This document shows positions 18,315-27,061 of a stretch of 64,000 bases of DNA, one piece after another. The number at the start of each line of letters is the position of its first letter. Position 1 is the stretch's first letter. The notes under the pieces were generated by a model, which did not search any database, was not told the origin of the DNA, and was given only the letters and a program-made list of their open reading frames with translations. Source of the stretch: Teredinibacter purpureus (lineage in GTDB: Bacteria > Pseudomonadota > Gammaproteobacteria > Pseudomonadales > Cellvibrionaceae); the NCBI RefSeq assembly GCF_014217335.1, contig NZ_CP060092.1:4171501-4235500 (forward strand). Reading direction: 5' to 3'. The position numbers and the translations under genes were made by a program.

Positions 18315-18761
18315 TCATTGCATAAAAGCCGCAATTTCTATTTCTCGTTCACCCATTAACTGACCACCGCCACATTGAGCAACGCTATTAATATAATAAA
18401 AACTGCGTATGTCGCTGCTATCAATTGCCCGTCGACAAGTAACAATTGCAGTACAACTGGCCAACCCTGGAACTGCATAATTGATCGTAACACTCGCCAT
18501 AGCTACACAGTTCGCGTCAACAAGCGCGCGAGTTCCCGCACTCCCATAGAGGCGGCTCATACCATATTGAGCACCACTTTCTGCGGCATAAAAAGCTTGT
18601 GTTGAAATACCTTCAATAATCGCATGCGTACCACTCTGGCCACTCATCCGATTAATCGCGATAGCAAGAAAAGAAATACCCACTAACATAATTAATGCTA
18701 ACGGAATTAGAAAGCCAGATTGAGCAGCAACAGTAGATAACGTTCTATTTTTAAGGGACAT
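18315..18761 (-). CDS. mshP: MSHA biogenesis protein MshP
   Basis: A 148-residue PilX/MshP-type minor component. The N-terminus reads STVAAQSGFLIPLALIMLVG, a pilin-like hydrophobic helix, followed by the AFYAAESGAQYGMSRLY motif that marks MshP and PilX proteins. There is no clean Glu+5 prepilin signature (GFLIPLAL), as is usual in this family. It overlaps the mshO 3' end by 11 bases. Confidence 0.88.
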   Translation of the reverse strand: MSLKNRTLSTVAAQSGFLIPLALIMLVGISFLAIAINRMSGQSGTHAIIEGISTQAFYAAESGAQYGMSRLYGSAGTRALVDANCVAMASVTINYAVPGLASCTAIVTCRRAIDSSDIRSFYYINSVAQCGGGQLMGEREIEIAAFMQ

Positions 18762-19557
18762 TGCGTACTAACACCGTTCCGTCTAAAACCACACTCTCTT
18801 CGCGCTCCATAAATTCCACCTCAATCGTAATAACGGCGTTGCGATTTTCACTGCCAGGCGACAACGTAAAAACATCACCGACAGAAGCAACGTTCGTAGC
18901 GAGGAGTAACGCAGCGCTCCCTGAAGGGCTACTATCCGTTATCCCGCTGACACTGAGACCGTAGCCATAGTATTGAAGCAACGCTCCCCCAGTTAAACAA
19001 AACCGCTTTGGGAAGTCCGTAAGGTACACACGCTTATTAATAGAGTTACGATCAAACCGATGATTGGATGCAAGCTGAATTGAGCTATAAGGCGAACCTC
19101 CCGATACACTGGCCGCGGCGAGCGAGGTAGAATTAGAATAGATTTCAGCGGGATTAAATACGCCAATCGCTGCGTAGCGCACCTCTCCCAACCCAATAAC
19201 AAAAGGCGCTGTTGGAATAACATTACTCGGCGTCACAATTCCATTTTCGTCATCAGCCACCGTAGTAAGGTAGTTCGCTCCCCCCACAATGGGGATATAC
19301 TCCAAACAACTACCGCTGGCACTCACACGAACGCTATTTGGTAACGCATTGCGTAGCTGTCTCACCATCTGCTCAATGGATGCCCGCCCTCGAGAAATCA
19401 ACTTCATTCGCAGCTCTGTCTTTCGATAGCTGTCGACCGTCGTCACGATAAACTGACTACCAATACCGGCAACAATACCCAATATAACCAACACCGCGAC
19501 TAACTCCACTAATGTGAAACCTTGCATCGCAGTAACATGAGACCTATTTAGTTTCAT
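18751..19557 (-). CDS. mshO: MSHA minor pilin MshO
   Basis: A 268-residue prepilin with a class III signal: cleavage expected after Gly13 in MQG|FTLVELVAVLVILGI, with the conserved Glu at +5. The pilin helix continues through SQFIVTTVDSYRKTELRMKL. The size and place between mshD and mshP fit MshO. It probably contributes to a pilus tip or initiation complex by analogy with other type IV pseudopilins. Confidence 0.9.
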   Translation of the reverse strand: MKLNRSHVTAMQGFTLVELVAVLVILGIVAGIGSQFIVTTVDSYRKTELRMKLISRGRASIEQMVRQLRNALPNSVRVSASGSCLEYIPIVGGANYLTTVADDENGIVTPSNVIPTAPFVIGLGEVRYAAIGVFNPAEIYSNSTSLAAASVSGGSPYSSIQLASNHRFDRNSINKRVYLTDFPKRFCLTGGALLQYYGYGLSVSGITDSSPSGSAALLLATNVASVGDVFTLSPGSENRNAVITIEVEFMEREESVVLDGTVLVRNVP

Positions 19558-19575
19558 TGGAAATGATCACGTCAA

Positions 19576-20094
19576 TTAAAAATTCGCACGATAAGTACTT
19601 AACATCAAAGCATCACCACCAGGAATTCCCACTGTAACCGTGATTAAACGAGCAGGCACTTGGGCACCGGTAGGCCCAAAGCTAACAGCACTAACCGAGA
19701 CGCTCACAGGGTAAAGAGGATCTGAGCCATCGACAAAGCCATTATAGTCACCGACGTCATTAAAACTTCCGTCTGGAGCAACGCCTAAACAGGCGACTCC
19801 GGAAGGTGAGTCACACGCGGGAACACCGCCTGTGGGTGTATTCTCGTCAAATTTACGCGATAGAATATCGTCAAGCTGCGCCTGAGCTATTTCAATGGCT
19901 CTAACACGTACCACGGGGTCAGCCGACTTAACAACGCTTTCATTAAAAACTAATAATAAAGCCGTTAAGGCCACACTCATGATAACCAAGAAAAAAATAG
20001 TTTCAATAAGTGTAACGCCACGGGACGCTGAAAACGTTCTATTTATCAATAGATTAACCCTATGATTGAACAGCACATAAAAGCACAGAGACAT
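19576..20094 (-). CDS. mshD: MSHA minor pilin MshD
   Basis: A prepilin with processing site SRG|VTLIETIFFLVIM and the family block EIAQAQLDDILSRKFDENTP, typical of MshD. The ATG at 20094 would give an unusually long 26-residue leader, and its GGTGG is only one base away. A TTG at 20049 with AGGG eight bases upstream would give the normal short leader (about 11 residues) and may be the true start. I report the longest frame. The role as a minor pilin is inferred from the family. Confidence 0.87.
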   Translation of the reverse strand: MSLCFYVLFNHRVNLLINRTFSASRGVTLIETIFFLVIMSVALTALLLVFNESVVKSADPVVRVRAIEIAQAQLDDILSRKFDENTPTGGVPACDSPSGVACLGVAPDGSFNDVGDYNGFVDGSDPLYPVSVSVSAVSFGPTGAQVPARLITVTVGIPGGDALMLSTYRANF

Positions 20095-20178
20095 TCCACC
20101 TAAACGTTAAAAAAGTGGCGGAAAGTAGCGAAAAGTGAAGAGGCGATTCGATAACAATTAAACAGTATAAACATCCCG

Positions 20179-20598
20179 CTAAAAGCCGCGGACATAACCA
20201 GATTCTTGTACATCGATTGAGACAACTCGACCATTTTGGCTGAGCATCAAGAAACCAGCGGAGGTATACCCTAACCGGTCATAGAGGTAGGTTGTGGCAG
20301 TCAATGTTTGCCCATCTATTAACGTAAAAGGATAACTCACACCGCCCACAGTGACGCTACTTCCATCTACGTGAATATCAACTTGAGTAGTCGTTGTAAT
20401 CAGTTCAACAGTGCTGAGCTGAGTCATTGCCAACTGCTGCGCAGAATAAAAAGCCGCGACAATTGAATCGCGGCTGGCCTGTAATTGCATCGTGCTTGAA
20501 GGCTGTAGACGGCCGAACGCTGAAACAGCAAGAACACCCACTATCAGTAATATTGCGACTAACTCAACTAGGGTAAACCCCGCCTTGTTCAATCTCAC
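20179..20598 (-). CDS. mshC: MSHA minor pilin MshC
   Basis: A 139-residue prepilin. The leader MRLNKAG is followed by FTLVELVAILLIVGVLAVSA and then FGRLQPSSTMQLQASRDSIV and AFYSAQQLAMTQ, the typical MshC pattern. GspH/FimT-like beta-rich C-terminal part. It lies 37 bases after the mshA stop and 84 bases before mshD. Confidence 0.88.
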   Translation of the reverse strand: MRLNKAGFTLVELVAILLIVGVLAVSAFGRLQPSSTMQLQASRDSIVAAFYSAQQLAMTQLSTVELITTTTQVDIHVDGSSVTVGGVSYPFTLIDGQTLTATTYLYDRLGYTSAGFLMLSQNGRVVSIDVQESGYVRGF

Positions 20599-20635
20599 AA
20601 CACGTCACCTTATGCACACCGCAATACATTAAGGA

Positions 20636-21028
20636 TTATTGAGCACCAATTAAGGCAAAATCTGAGGAAACGCCATTGCTGGTTAAAGTACAAACTTCAG
20701 TCGCTTTATCCGTAATTGTTGCAGCACCCGTAACGGTGTACTTAGTCGCATCCAAATCTTTACTCAATAAGCTATTAGAAACCGCAAGCGTACAAGCGGT
20801 AACCGTCTCAAAGGAATCCGTAGATAAATTCGCTTCGTTAGCAATATCAACAGCATGGTTTAGCGCAGAAGCACTTTCCAAACTACCGGCAATACTCGCG
20901 ACCGCAGCGACTTGTGCTTCGTCAGACAAATCAACAAATTTTGGTACAGCCGTAGCCGCCAAAATACCCAAAATAACTAATACAGCAATTAACTCTATAA
21001 GAGTAAAGCCTGACTGTTGTTTTACCAT
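20636..21028 (-). CDS. mshA: MSHA major pilin MshA
   Basis: A 130-residue prepilin: MVKQQSG|FTLIELIAVLVILGILAATAVPKF, with Glu at +5, followed by the MshA-type alpha1 extension VDLSDEAQVAAVASIAGSLESAS. Three cysteines are visible (two in the TACTLAV/EVCTLTS pair that could form the pilin disulfide). GGAG lies nine bases upstream of the ATG. It is the subunit of the mannose-sensitive-hemagglutinin-type pilus. A 169-base leader separates it from the upstream pilin gene, which suggests its own promoter, as expected for a highly expressed subunit. Confidence 0.92.
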   Translation of the reverse strand: MVKQQSGFTLIELIAVLVILGILAATAVPKFVDLSDEAQVAAVASIAGSLESASALNHAVDIANEANLSTDSFETVTACTLAVSNSLLSKDLDATKYTVTGAATITDKATEVCTLTSNGVSSDFALIGAQ

Positions 21029-21082
21029 TGTGATATCTCCAAGTTTCTTAGTAATACGTAATTAATCCATTTTGATTGTAAA

Positions 21083-21103
21083 CAATTTGCTCTTTGCAAA
21101 TTG
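21083..21103 (-). promoter_or_regulatory. Hairpin in the mshA leader
   Basis: Perfect 8-bp inverted repeat CAATTTGC/GCAAATTG with a 5-base loop, about 55 bases upstream of the mshA ATG. In the mshA direction it is followed by TTTACAATC, a weak T-run, so it could attenuate read-through from mshG or stabilise the mshA transcript. Confidence 0.4.
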
Positions 21104-21157
21104 CGAGTTAAATCCTTAAATGTTTAGGCCACTAACGCTTTAAAGAGTAGCGTATAT

Positions 21158-21173
21158 TGTCAATTACTTGACA
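21158..21173. promoter_or_regulatory. Inverted repeat with TTGACA upstream of mshA
   Basis: TGTCAA-TTAC-TTGACA, a 6-bp perfect dyad with a 4-base centre, 130 bases before the mshA ATG. On the mshA strand one arm is a consensus -35 hexamer (TTGACA), but no convincing -10 sits 16-18 bases downstream. It could be an operator that overlaps a promoter. Confidence 0.35.
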
Positions 21174-21197
21174 GTTTTTGTCGGCTAAAACACTATT

Positions 21198-21767
21198 TCA
21201 ACCACCGTAGACGTCCACTCTGCCCGAACTTAAATGATAGTCGAAGAAATATTCTCCATTTGGGCTTCGATTAAGCTCATATCGGCATATCCGGCCATTT
21301 ATTGAATAAACACGGAAATCTTTCCTGCTCTGGCCGCTATTGTCTTCCTTAGAACCAGCAATAACCGTGCCGGGGGCATTAGAAAACAAGCCATGCCAAA
21401 GACGTTCGCACTCCTCCGGCGACTGGTTATACGATTTTACGGATGTTCGGCGTTCAGCGGTCGCAGGCCAACCTTTTTCATTAAGATAAATAGTTGAATC
21501 CATTACCGATAACGATTGAGAATTCGAAATTTTCGCTTGACCGTATAGGTTTCCGACAGCCCGAGAAAACGTAGCGGCTTGAAACTCAATTAACGAAGAT
21601 TTAGAATTTTCTATCGTTGATAAATAATATTGAGTGCTAGACGAAACTAACAGCCCAACAACAATTAATACAATCGTTAATTCAAACAAGCTAAAACCAT
21701 TTTCTCGTCGCACACGACACAAACAACCTTGCGAAACGTATGGTGTAACGTGAGTTTTAATTTTCAC
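21198..21767 (-). CDS. MSHA pilin-like protein (MshB/MshF position)
   Basis: A prepilin-like protein between mshG and mshA, where Vibrio has mshF and mshB. Processing is expected at RRENG|FSLFELTIVLIVVGLLV, with Glu at +5. The GTG at 21767 shares one base with the mshG stop (TAGTG), which suggests coupled translation. An ATG at 21803 inside mshG would lengthen the leader further. Even the GTG start leaves a leader of about 23 residues containing two cysteines, long for this class. The mature domain is about 165 residues with Cys residues and a C-terminal YHLSSGRVDVYGG. I cannot decide between MshB and a fusion or replacement of MshF. Confidence 0.8.
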   Translation of the reverse strand: MKIKTHVTPYVSQGCLCRVRRENGFSLFELTIVLIVVGLLVSSSTQYYLSTIENSKSSLIEFQAATFSRAVGNLYGQAKISNSQSLSVMDSTIYLNEKGWPATAERRTSVKSYNQSPEECERLWHGLFSNAPGTVIAGSKEDNSGQSRKDFRVYSINGRICRYELNRSPNGEYFFDYHLSSGRVDVYGG

Positions 21768-22996
21768 TAACCGGCACCTGTTTGAACATCGTACATATTC
21801 CATAATGGTAGGAATATTCCCAACGCTAGAACCGTTACAAATCCTGCCATAATAATAATAAGAATAGGTTCTATTCGGTCGGTTAGTGTTTTTAAATCAT
21901 ACTCTACTTCACGCTCGTAAAATTCAGCGACCTCTTCCAGCAGTTCCTCAACTTTACCACTTTCCTCGCCTACTGCCAGCATCTGTAAGACAAGCGGGGT
22001 AAATAAATTTGCCTGAAGATGCGTTCGCAATAGTGAATCACCTCGTTCAATACCTTGGCGAATGTTTCTAATTTTTAACGAAAGATAAGCATTATCCATA
22101 GCTGCGGCACATAACCCCAACGATTGGTTTACCGGCACACCCGCTTTAAGCATTAAGCTAAGGCTTCTTGAATAACGTGCCATTGCAGCACGTTCAATTA
22201 AACTGCCAATAACCGGTAATTTTAATTTTCGTCGCCCCCAGTCAATAGCGCCGTTTTCTGTTTTTAAATAGTAGACAAAAGATCCAATAGTGAGCGTTCC
22301 ACCCAGTAAAACATAAGCCCAGTAGTGGGTAAAAACATGCGACGTACCAATTAATATTTGAGTCACAATGGGTAAATCGGCACCAAATTGTGCGAACATT
22401 TCAGCAAACGGCGGTATCACATAGACATTAATAACGAGCATTGCTGCCGCAAGCGCAATTAACACAAAAATAGGGTAACGCATTGCGGCCTTCACACGCT
22501 TACGTGTATCTTCGTCACGCTCTAAATAAACCCCTATTTGCCTAAATACTTCGTCTAGCTTTCCACTACTTTCACCAACACCAATCATATTCACAAACAG
22601 TGAATCGAAGACATCGGAATGCTGGCGCATACTCCGCGACAAGCTCATACCGGCTTCAAGTCTATCAGCAATATCGTTTAACACTTCTCGGAAGTGTTCG
22701 TGGCGAATACTGGCGGCCAACCCTCTAATACCTCGTGTTAACGGAATGCCCGCCTTGGTGACCGTGTACATTTGCCTGCAAAACATCACTAAATCAACTA
22801 CAACAACTTTTTCTGCGCCCAGTAGCCGATCAATTTTTCTAACATAGGACGCGCCCAAAGATACTTCCGCGATGTTAACCGGCGTTATTCCGCGACCGAT
22901 CAGCTGTGCAGCTACCGCATCAACCGATGAACCAACCATTTGCCCGTCAATGGTCTGCCCCTGATTGGTTCTTCCGGAAAACTTAAACTGAGCCAT
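21767..22996 (-). CDS. mshG: MSHA inner-membrane platform protein MshG
   Basis: A 409-residue PilC/GspF-type platform protein. The N-terminus reads AQFKFSGRTNQGQTIDGQMV. Two homologous cytoplasmic repeats (FCRQMYTVTKAGIPLTRGIRGL and YSRSLSLMLKAGVPVNQSLGL) alternate with membrane helices at about 170-195, 215-240 and 378-400. It anchors the motor ATPase MshE at the base of the pilus. It begins nine bases after the mshE stop. Confidence 0.94.
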   Translation of the reverse strand: MAQFKFSGRTNQGQTIDGQMVGSSVDAVAAQLIGRGITPVNIAEVSLGASYVRKIDRLLGAEKVVVVDLVMFCRQMYTVTKAGIPLTRGIRGLAASIRHEHFREVLNDIADRLEAGMSLSRSMRQHSDVFDSLFVNMIGVGESSGKLDEVFRQIGVYLERDEDTRKRVKAAMRYPIFVLIALAAAMLVINVYVIPPFAEMFAQFGADLPIVTQILIGTSHVFTHYWAYVLLGGTLTIGSFVYYLKTENGAIDWGRRKLKLPVIGSLIERAAMARYSRSLSLMLKAGVPVNQSLGLCAAAMDNAYLSLKIRNIRQGIERGDSLLRTHLQANLFTPLVLQMLAVGEESGKVEELLEEVAEFYEREVEYDLKTLTDRIEPILIIIMAGFVTVLALGIFLPLWNMYDVQTGAG

Positions 22997-23005
22997 TAAG
23001 CATCT

Positions 23006-24754
23006 CTAACTCTCACTGGGAAAATCAGCCAATTCAGCCAAACTTTCATCTTCGATCTGCGCTGAAACACGCAGCACCTCATCTAATGTTGTAATACCTT
23101 GCATCGCAAACTCCAAAGCACTGAGACTCAACGGCCGGTAGTACTTGCTGTTATGTGCAGCATCATTAAACGCTCTTACGTTGTTATCCCGTAGCGCATT
23201 GGCCATTTCACTGTTTAACTCTAATAACTCGAAAACACCAATCCGACCTCGATAACCCGTGTTATAACAATGAGCGCAACCACTACCGCGACGAAATGTA
23301 GCGCCTTCTATATTGCTATCGCGCTTTAATGAATGTAATAAATTACGCTCATAACTATTTAACGTATGGGGTTTCGCGCAACTTTCGCATATTTTACGAA
23401 CCAATCGCTGCGCAACAATGGCTTTCAAACTACTTGCTACTAAATAGGCATCTACCCCCATATCAACCAAACGAAGCGCTGAGGTAACCGCGTCATTAGT
23501 ATGCAATGTAGACAACACCATGTGGCCCGTCATGGCGGCGCGAAGCGCAATCTCGGCAGACTCAGCATCTCGGATCTCGCCCACTAATAATATATCGGGA
23601 TCTTGTCGTAAGGTCGCGCGTAATACGGTACTAAAGTGCAGACCAATTTTTTCGTGTACCTGCACTTGGCTTATACGAGGCAAACGATACTCTACTGGGT
23701 CTTCCACTGTTATGATTTTGCTTGCAGCCGTATTCAGCTCGGAGAGCGCGCCGTATAACGTGGTTGTTTTACCACTACCAGTTGGCCCCGTAACCAAGAC
23801 CAAACCATGTGGGCGTTTAATTATTTTTCGAAAACGCTCAATGTAATGTTCAGGCATACCCACCTTTTCCAAGGCAAGTACGCCTTCGGTATGATCGAGC
23901 ACACGCATGACTACAGACTCACCAAATTGAACAGGCATCGTCGATAGACGCACATCAATATTATGGCCACTCACTTTTAAATTAAATCGCCCATCTTGGG
24001 GTAATCGCTTTTCAGCAATATCGAGATTAGACATCAATTTAAGGCGTACAACCAAGGCGCTGGCAATACGTTTCTCGTTCATCACCTGCTCAACCAACAC
24101 ACCATCGATCCTTTGACGTATACGAAGCACGGTTTCATCTGGTTCAATATGAATATCCGACGCTCGTGTACTAATGGCTTCTTCGAATATTTTTTGCAAC
24201 AATTTAACGACCGGAGCATCGGTATCGGTCGCATCCGTCATAATATCGGAGAGATCAACCGAATCTGCTTCAAGCTCTTCATCTAGCTGTTCAGCCAAAG
24301 AGGCAATCTCTTCCGCCCGACTATACGCAATATCCAAAATATCCAGCAATTCCGATTCACGCACTACCGCTGGTTTAATCGGTTTAGATATAACTTTTTG
24401 AAGTTCATCAATACCAAAAATATCGGTGGGGTCAGACATGCCTAGCAAAAAGCCATCGTCATCTTCGCGCAATATCATTACACGATACCGGCGCGCCAAC
24501 GTCTCTGGCAACGACGCAACTAAATCCCGATCAAAACTAAACTGTTTAAGTTCTATAAAGGGTATATCGAGTTGACGCGAGAGCAGGCCTAACAGGCTGT
24601 TTTCATCAATAAATTTTAATTCTATTAACTGGCGCCCAAGCTTAAGGCCGGTATTTTTCTGCTCACTCAACGCCTGATCGAGCTGACCCTGACTGATAAG
24701 CTGCTGCGCAACTAATAAGTCGCCCAGTCGAATTCTTTTTGGATTGTCATTCAT
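23006..24754 (-). CDS. mshE: MSHA extension ATPase MshE with c-di-GMP-binding N-domain
   Basis: A 582-residue PilB/GspE-family hexameric ATPase that powers pilin polymerisation. The N-terminal MshEN domain shows both tandem c-di-GMP motifs, RLGDLLVAQQLISQGQLDQAL from residue 9 and KLGRQLIELKFIDENSLL from 38. It is therefore expected to bind c-di-GMP as Vibrio MshE does. The Walker A GPTGSGKTT is at about 321-329, followed by the Asp/His boxes (DPDILLVGEIRD, STLHTNDA) and a four-cysteine zinc site (CESC about 455, CAHC about 495). It overlaps mshN by four bases. Confidence 0.95.
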   Translation of the reverse strand: MNDNPKRIRLGDLLVAQQLISQGQLDQALSEQKNTGLKLGRQLIELKFIDENSLLGLLSRQLDIPFIELKQFSFDRDLVASLPETLARRYRVMILREDDDGFLLGMSDPTDIFGIDELQKVISKPIKPAVVRESELLDILDIAYSRAEEIASLAEQLDEELEADSVDLSDIMTDATDTDAPVVKLLQKIFEEAISTRASDIHIEPDETVLRIRQRIDGVLVEQVMNEKRIASALVVRLKLMSNLDIAEKRLPQDGRFNLKVSGHNIDVRLSTMPVQFGESVVMRVLDHTEGVLALEKVGMPEHYIERFRKIIKRPHGLVLVTGPTGSGKTTTLYGALSELNTAASKIITVEDPVEYRLPRISQVQVHEKIGLHFSTVLRATLRQDPDILLVGEIRDAESAEIALRAAMTGHMVLSTLHTNDAVTSALRLVDMGVDAYLVASSLKAIVAQRLVRKICESCAKPHTLNSYERNLLHSLKRDSNIEGATFRRGSGCAHCYNTGYRGRIGVFELLELNSEMANALRDNNVRAFNDAAHNSKYYRPLSLSALEFAMQGITTLDEVLRVSAQIEDESLAELADFPSES

Positions 24755-26187
24755 GGATTCACCGACGCTCCAGCGATTTCTGGTTGCACACTACGCTTTG
24801 ACAACAACGTTATGCGAGATTGCACATATGCTTCAACTTCAGGCTTGAGCTCGCCCATGGCAAGCACCTGCTGATATGCAGCCAACGCATTCTCTCTTTG
24901 TTGTAATGCATCTACCGAAACAGCAAAGCCTAGCCAATAATTTCCATTTTGATGATTTAAGCCAAGCAAGAATTGATATTTTTCTGCCGCCATAGCATGT
25001 GCTTTCTGTCGTTGAAATAACGCGGCCTGCAAACTGTTATATTGCTCAAAAAGCACTGAATCGAGGCTGCCTCGCTTATACCGATCATGCAAAACAGCAA
25101 AACTATGTGTTTCCAACAACAATTGCGCACCGGAAAAATTGTTTTCCGCCAATAACAAACGTGCTTGAAGATAGGTCATCACGACCGTTCTTAATCGGGC
25201 CGAATCAACCAACCCTTGCGCGCTTTGATGCGCGCCTTCTTCCATGTAAATATCAAATAGAACCAAACGACTTTTTTGAGCCCGCGGAACCTCTTGAATG
25301 AACGCCATTAACGTAGATTTTGCGCTGCGTCTATTGCCTCGCTGATATTGCTCTCGTTCACGATCAGCCACCGCTTCATCGCGGGTCGATAACGTTTTTT
25401 GAATTGAAACGGAAGTAACTAAGGCTGGATTCAGCTCGGTATTAGATAGTTCCGATGCAGAAACCTCCCTCTGGGTAACTGCTTTCGTTTCTAACCCCTC
25501 TAGCCCACGCTGAAATCGCGCAATTCTCGCTAGCGCCAAACCAGAGGCCTCTACACGGCTCAGCAGATACTCCAACCGCACGTTATCCCTATTCTCCCAA
25601 GCCTCGGTTAAAAGGGCTTGATAACGCTGAATAATTTTTTCTTTTCCTGCTTTTCCCTCAGCAGAAAGCTCATCCAAAGTTAAAATTTGATTATAATAGT
25701 ACAGTGCGTTATCACGTGCAGGCACGGTGAGACGGTCATTCACAAATGCCTCCTCGCCTAAGGCTACCAGCGCGCGAATAGCCTCTTGTCGAATATCGTC
25801 TTTATCTGGAGTTTCATGTTCAGCCGCTTTAGCCTCTGTCAAAGCCGTATCCGTATGAGAGACAGAAAAACTGCCTTGCGCCGGCTCAAGCAACTCCTCC
25901 GTAAGCAATGGTTCTACCACGGGCATTTGAACTGACACAACGGTTATTTCAGGCTCCGATGACGTCTTGATGCCCGACAAAAAACTAGAGGAAGCATCAA
26001 TCTGAACCGTCAGCCAGCCACGACTCGCTACAGACAAAACCAATAAGGCTAGAACACCAACCAGAACCCACCAATAGCGCCTGCCCCCCTGAACTGTCTG
26101 CGCCACAAATCTTGAGTCATTTTTTTTGCTGGTAACTTTTTCACTGCGGGAATCCAAGTCGCGTAGTGCATCGTTAATTAAACTCAT
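24751..26187 (-). CDS. mshN: MSHA biogenesis protein MshN (TPR protein)
   Basis: A 478-residue bitopic protein with TPR-like repeats. It starts MSLINDALRDLDSRSEK at the ATG at 26187, which overlaps the mshM stop as ATGA; an upstream frame start at 26226 is less likely. A membrane helix YWWVLVGVLALLVLSVASRG lies at about 40-58, then an acidic linker. Helical repeats in the C-terminal half include NGNYWLGFAVSVDALQQREN and ALAAYQQVLAMGELKPEVEA. It is required for MSHA assembly in Vibrio, probably in the periplasm with the secretin. The start resembles GspB. Confidence 0.88.
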   Translation of the reverse strand: MSLINDALRDLDSRSEKVTSKKNDSRFVAQTVQGGRRYWWVLVGVLALLVLSVASRGWLTVQIDASSSFLSGIKTSSEPEITVVSVQMPVVEPLLTEELLEPAQGSFSVSHTDTALTEAKAAEHETPDKDDIRQEAIRALVALGEEAFVNDRLTVPARDNALYYYNQILTLDELSAEGKAGKEKIIQRYQALLTEAWENRDNVRLEYLLSRVEASGLALARIARFQRGLEGLETKAVTQREVSASELSNTELNPALVTSVSIQKTLSTRDEAVADREREQYQRGNRRSAKSTLMAFIQEVPRAQKSRLVLFDIYMEEGAHQSAQGLVDSARLRTVVMTYLQARLLLAENNFSGAQLLLETHSFAVLHDRYKRGSLDSVLFEQYNSLQAALFQRQKAHAMAAEKYQFLLGLNHQNGNYWLGFAVSVDALQQRENALAAYQQVLAMGELKPEVEAYVQSRITLLSKRSVQPEIAGASVNP

Positions 26188-27053
26188 GACGCCGCTCCCA
26201 CAACAAAAGGCCAACGGCAATGCCACGCAATCACCTTTCCTTTGAGACGGGTCTCCGAAGTATCGGCAATAGCCGCCGCTACCTGGGCAATACCAACTCG
26301 GCGCAAACCTCTACCGTAAGCACTTATTAACGCTTTATGAGCCAAAATATTAATTAAACGAGGAATTCCACCAGAGCCAACACTTAGCAACCAAAGCGCT
26401 CGACGGGAAAACAAATGCTGGTTGCCACCCGCAGAATCCAATCGATGCCGGATATAATCAGCCACACCTTTACTAGAAAAGGGCTTAAGGTATTCGGAAA
26501 AAATAATGCGCTGTTTCAGCTGACGTAAATCGGTTCGTGAAAGTAACGTATCTAATTCTGGCTGCCCCAACATCACCACTTGCAATAGTTTTCGTTTCTC
26601 AGTTTCCAAGTTGGTTAACAGCCGCAAACTTTCTATCGTTTCTCGAGGCATTGCTTGAGCCTCGTCAACAACCAGCACCACTTGCTTCCCATGATGCGCC
26701 AACTGCATTAATTTCCGGTAGATAGATGACATTAAAACGTGCGCTTGCATTTGCGGATTGTAATCGGCCCCAATTTCTTGCGCCACAAAGGCTTTCAATT
26801 CTTCCGGTGACAAGTAAGGGTTAGGAATATAGGCAGTAACGAATTTATCCTTCAAACGCGATAACAGTATTCGGCACAACAACGTTTTACCTGTACCCAC
26901 TTCACCTACAATTTTAATGAAACCTTCACAATGCTGAAGCGCCACCAGCATTGTATTCAATGCCTCTCTATGGCTTTGTTGATTTAAAAAGAACTGTGTA
27001 TCCGGTGTTAGCGAAAACGGATGCTCCTCTAAATGAAAAAACTCATGGTACAT
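26184..27053 (-). CDS. mshM: MSHA biogenesis ATPase MshM (ExeA family)
   Basis: A 289-residue AAA ATPase of the ExeA/GspA family without the membrane and peptidoglycan-binding parts. Walker A GEVGTGKT at 50-57, Walker B VVLVVDEAQ near 122-130, sensor region LGQPELDTLLSRTDLRQLKQR and a GGIPRLINILAHKAL helix near the C-terminus. It presumably drives assembly or peptidoglycan passage of the MshL secretin. It follows mshL by eight bases. Close in sequence pattern to GspA at 12134. Confidence 0.92.
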   Translation of the reverse strand: MYHEFFHLEEHPFSLTPDTQFFLNQQSHREALNTMLVALQHCEGFIKIVGEVGTGKTLLCRILLSRLKDKFVTAYIPNPYLSPEELKAFVAQEIGADYNPQMQAHVLMSSIYRKLMQLAHHGKQVVLVVDEAQAMPRETIESLRLLTNLETEKRKLLQVVMLGQPELDTLLSRTDLRQLKQRIIFSEYLKPFSSKGVADYIRHRLDSAGGNQHLFSRRALWLLSVGSGGIPRLINILAHKALISAYGRGLRRVGIAQVAAAIADTSETRLKGKVIAWHCRWPFVVGAAS

Positions 27054-27061
27054 GGCGTATC

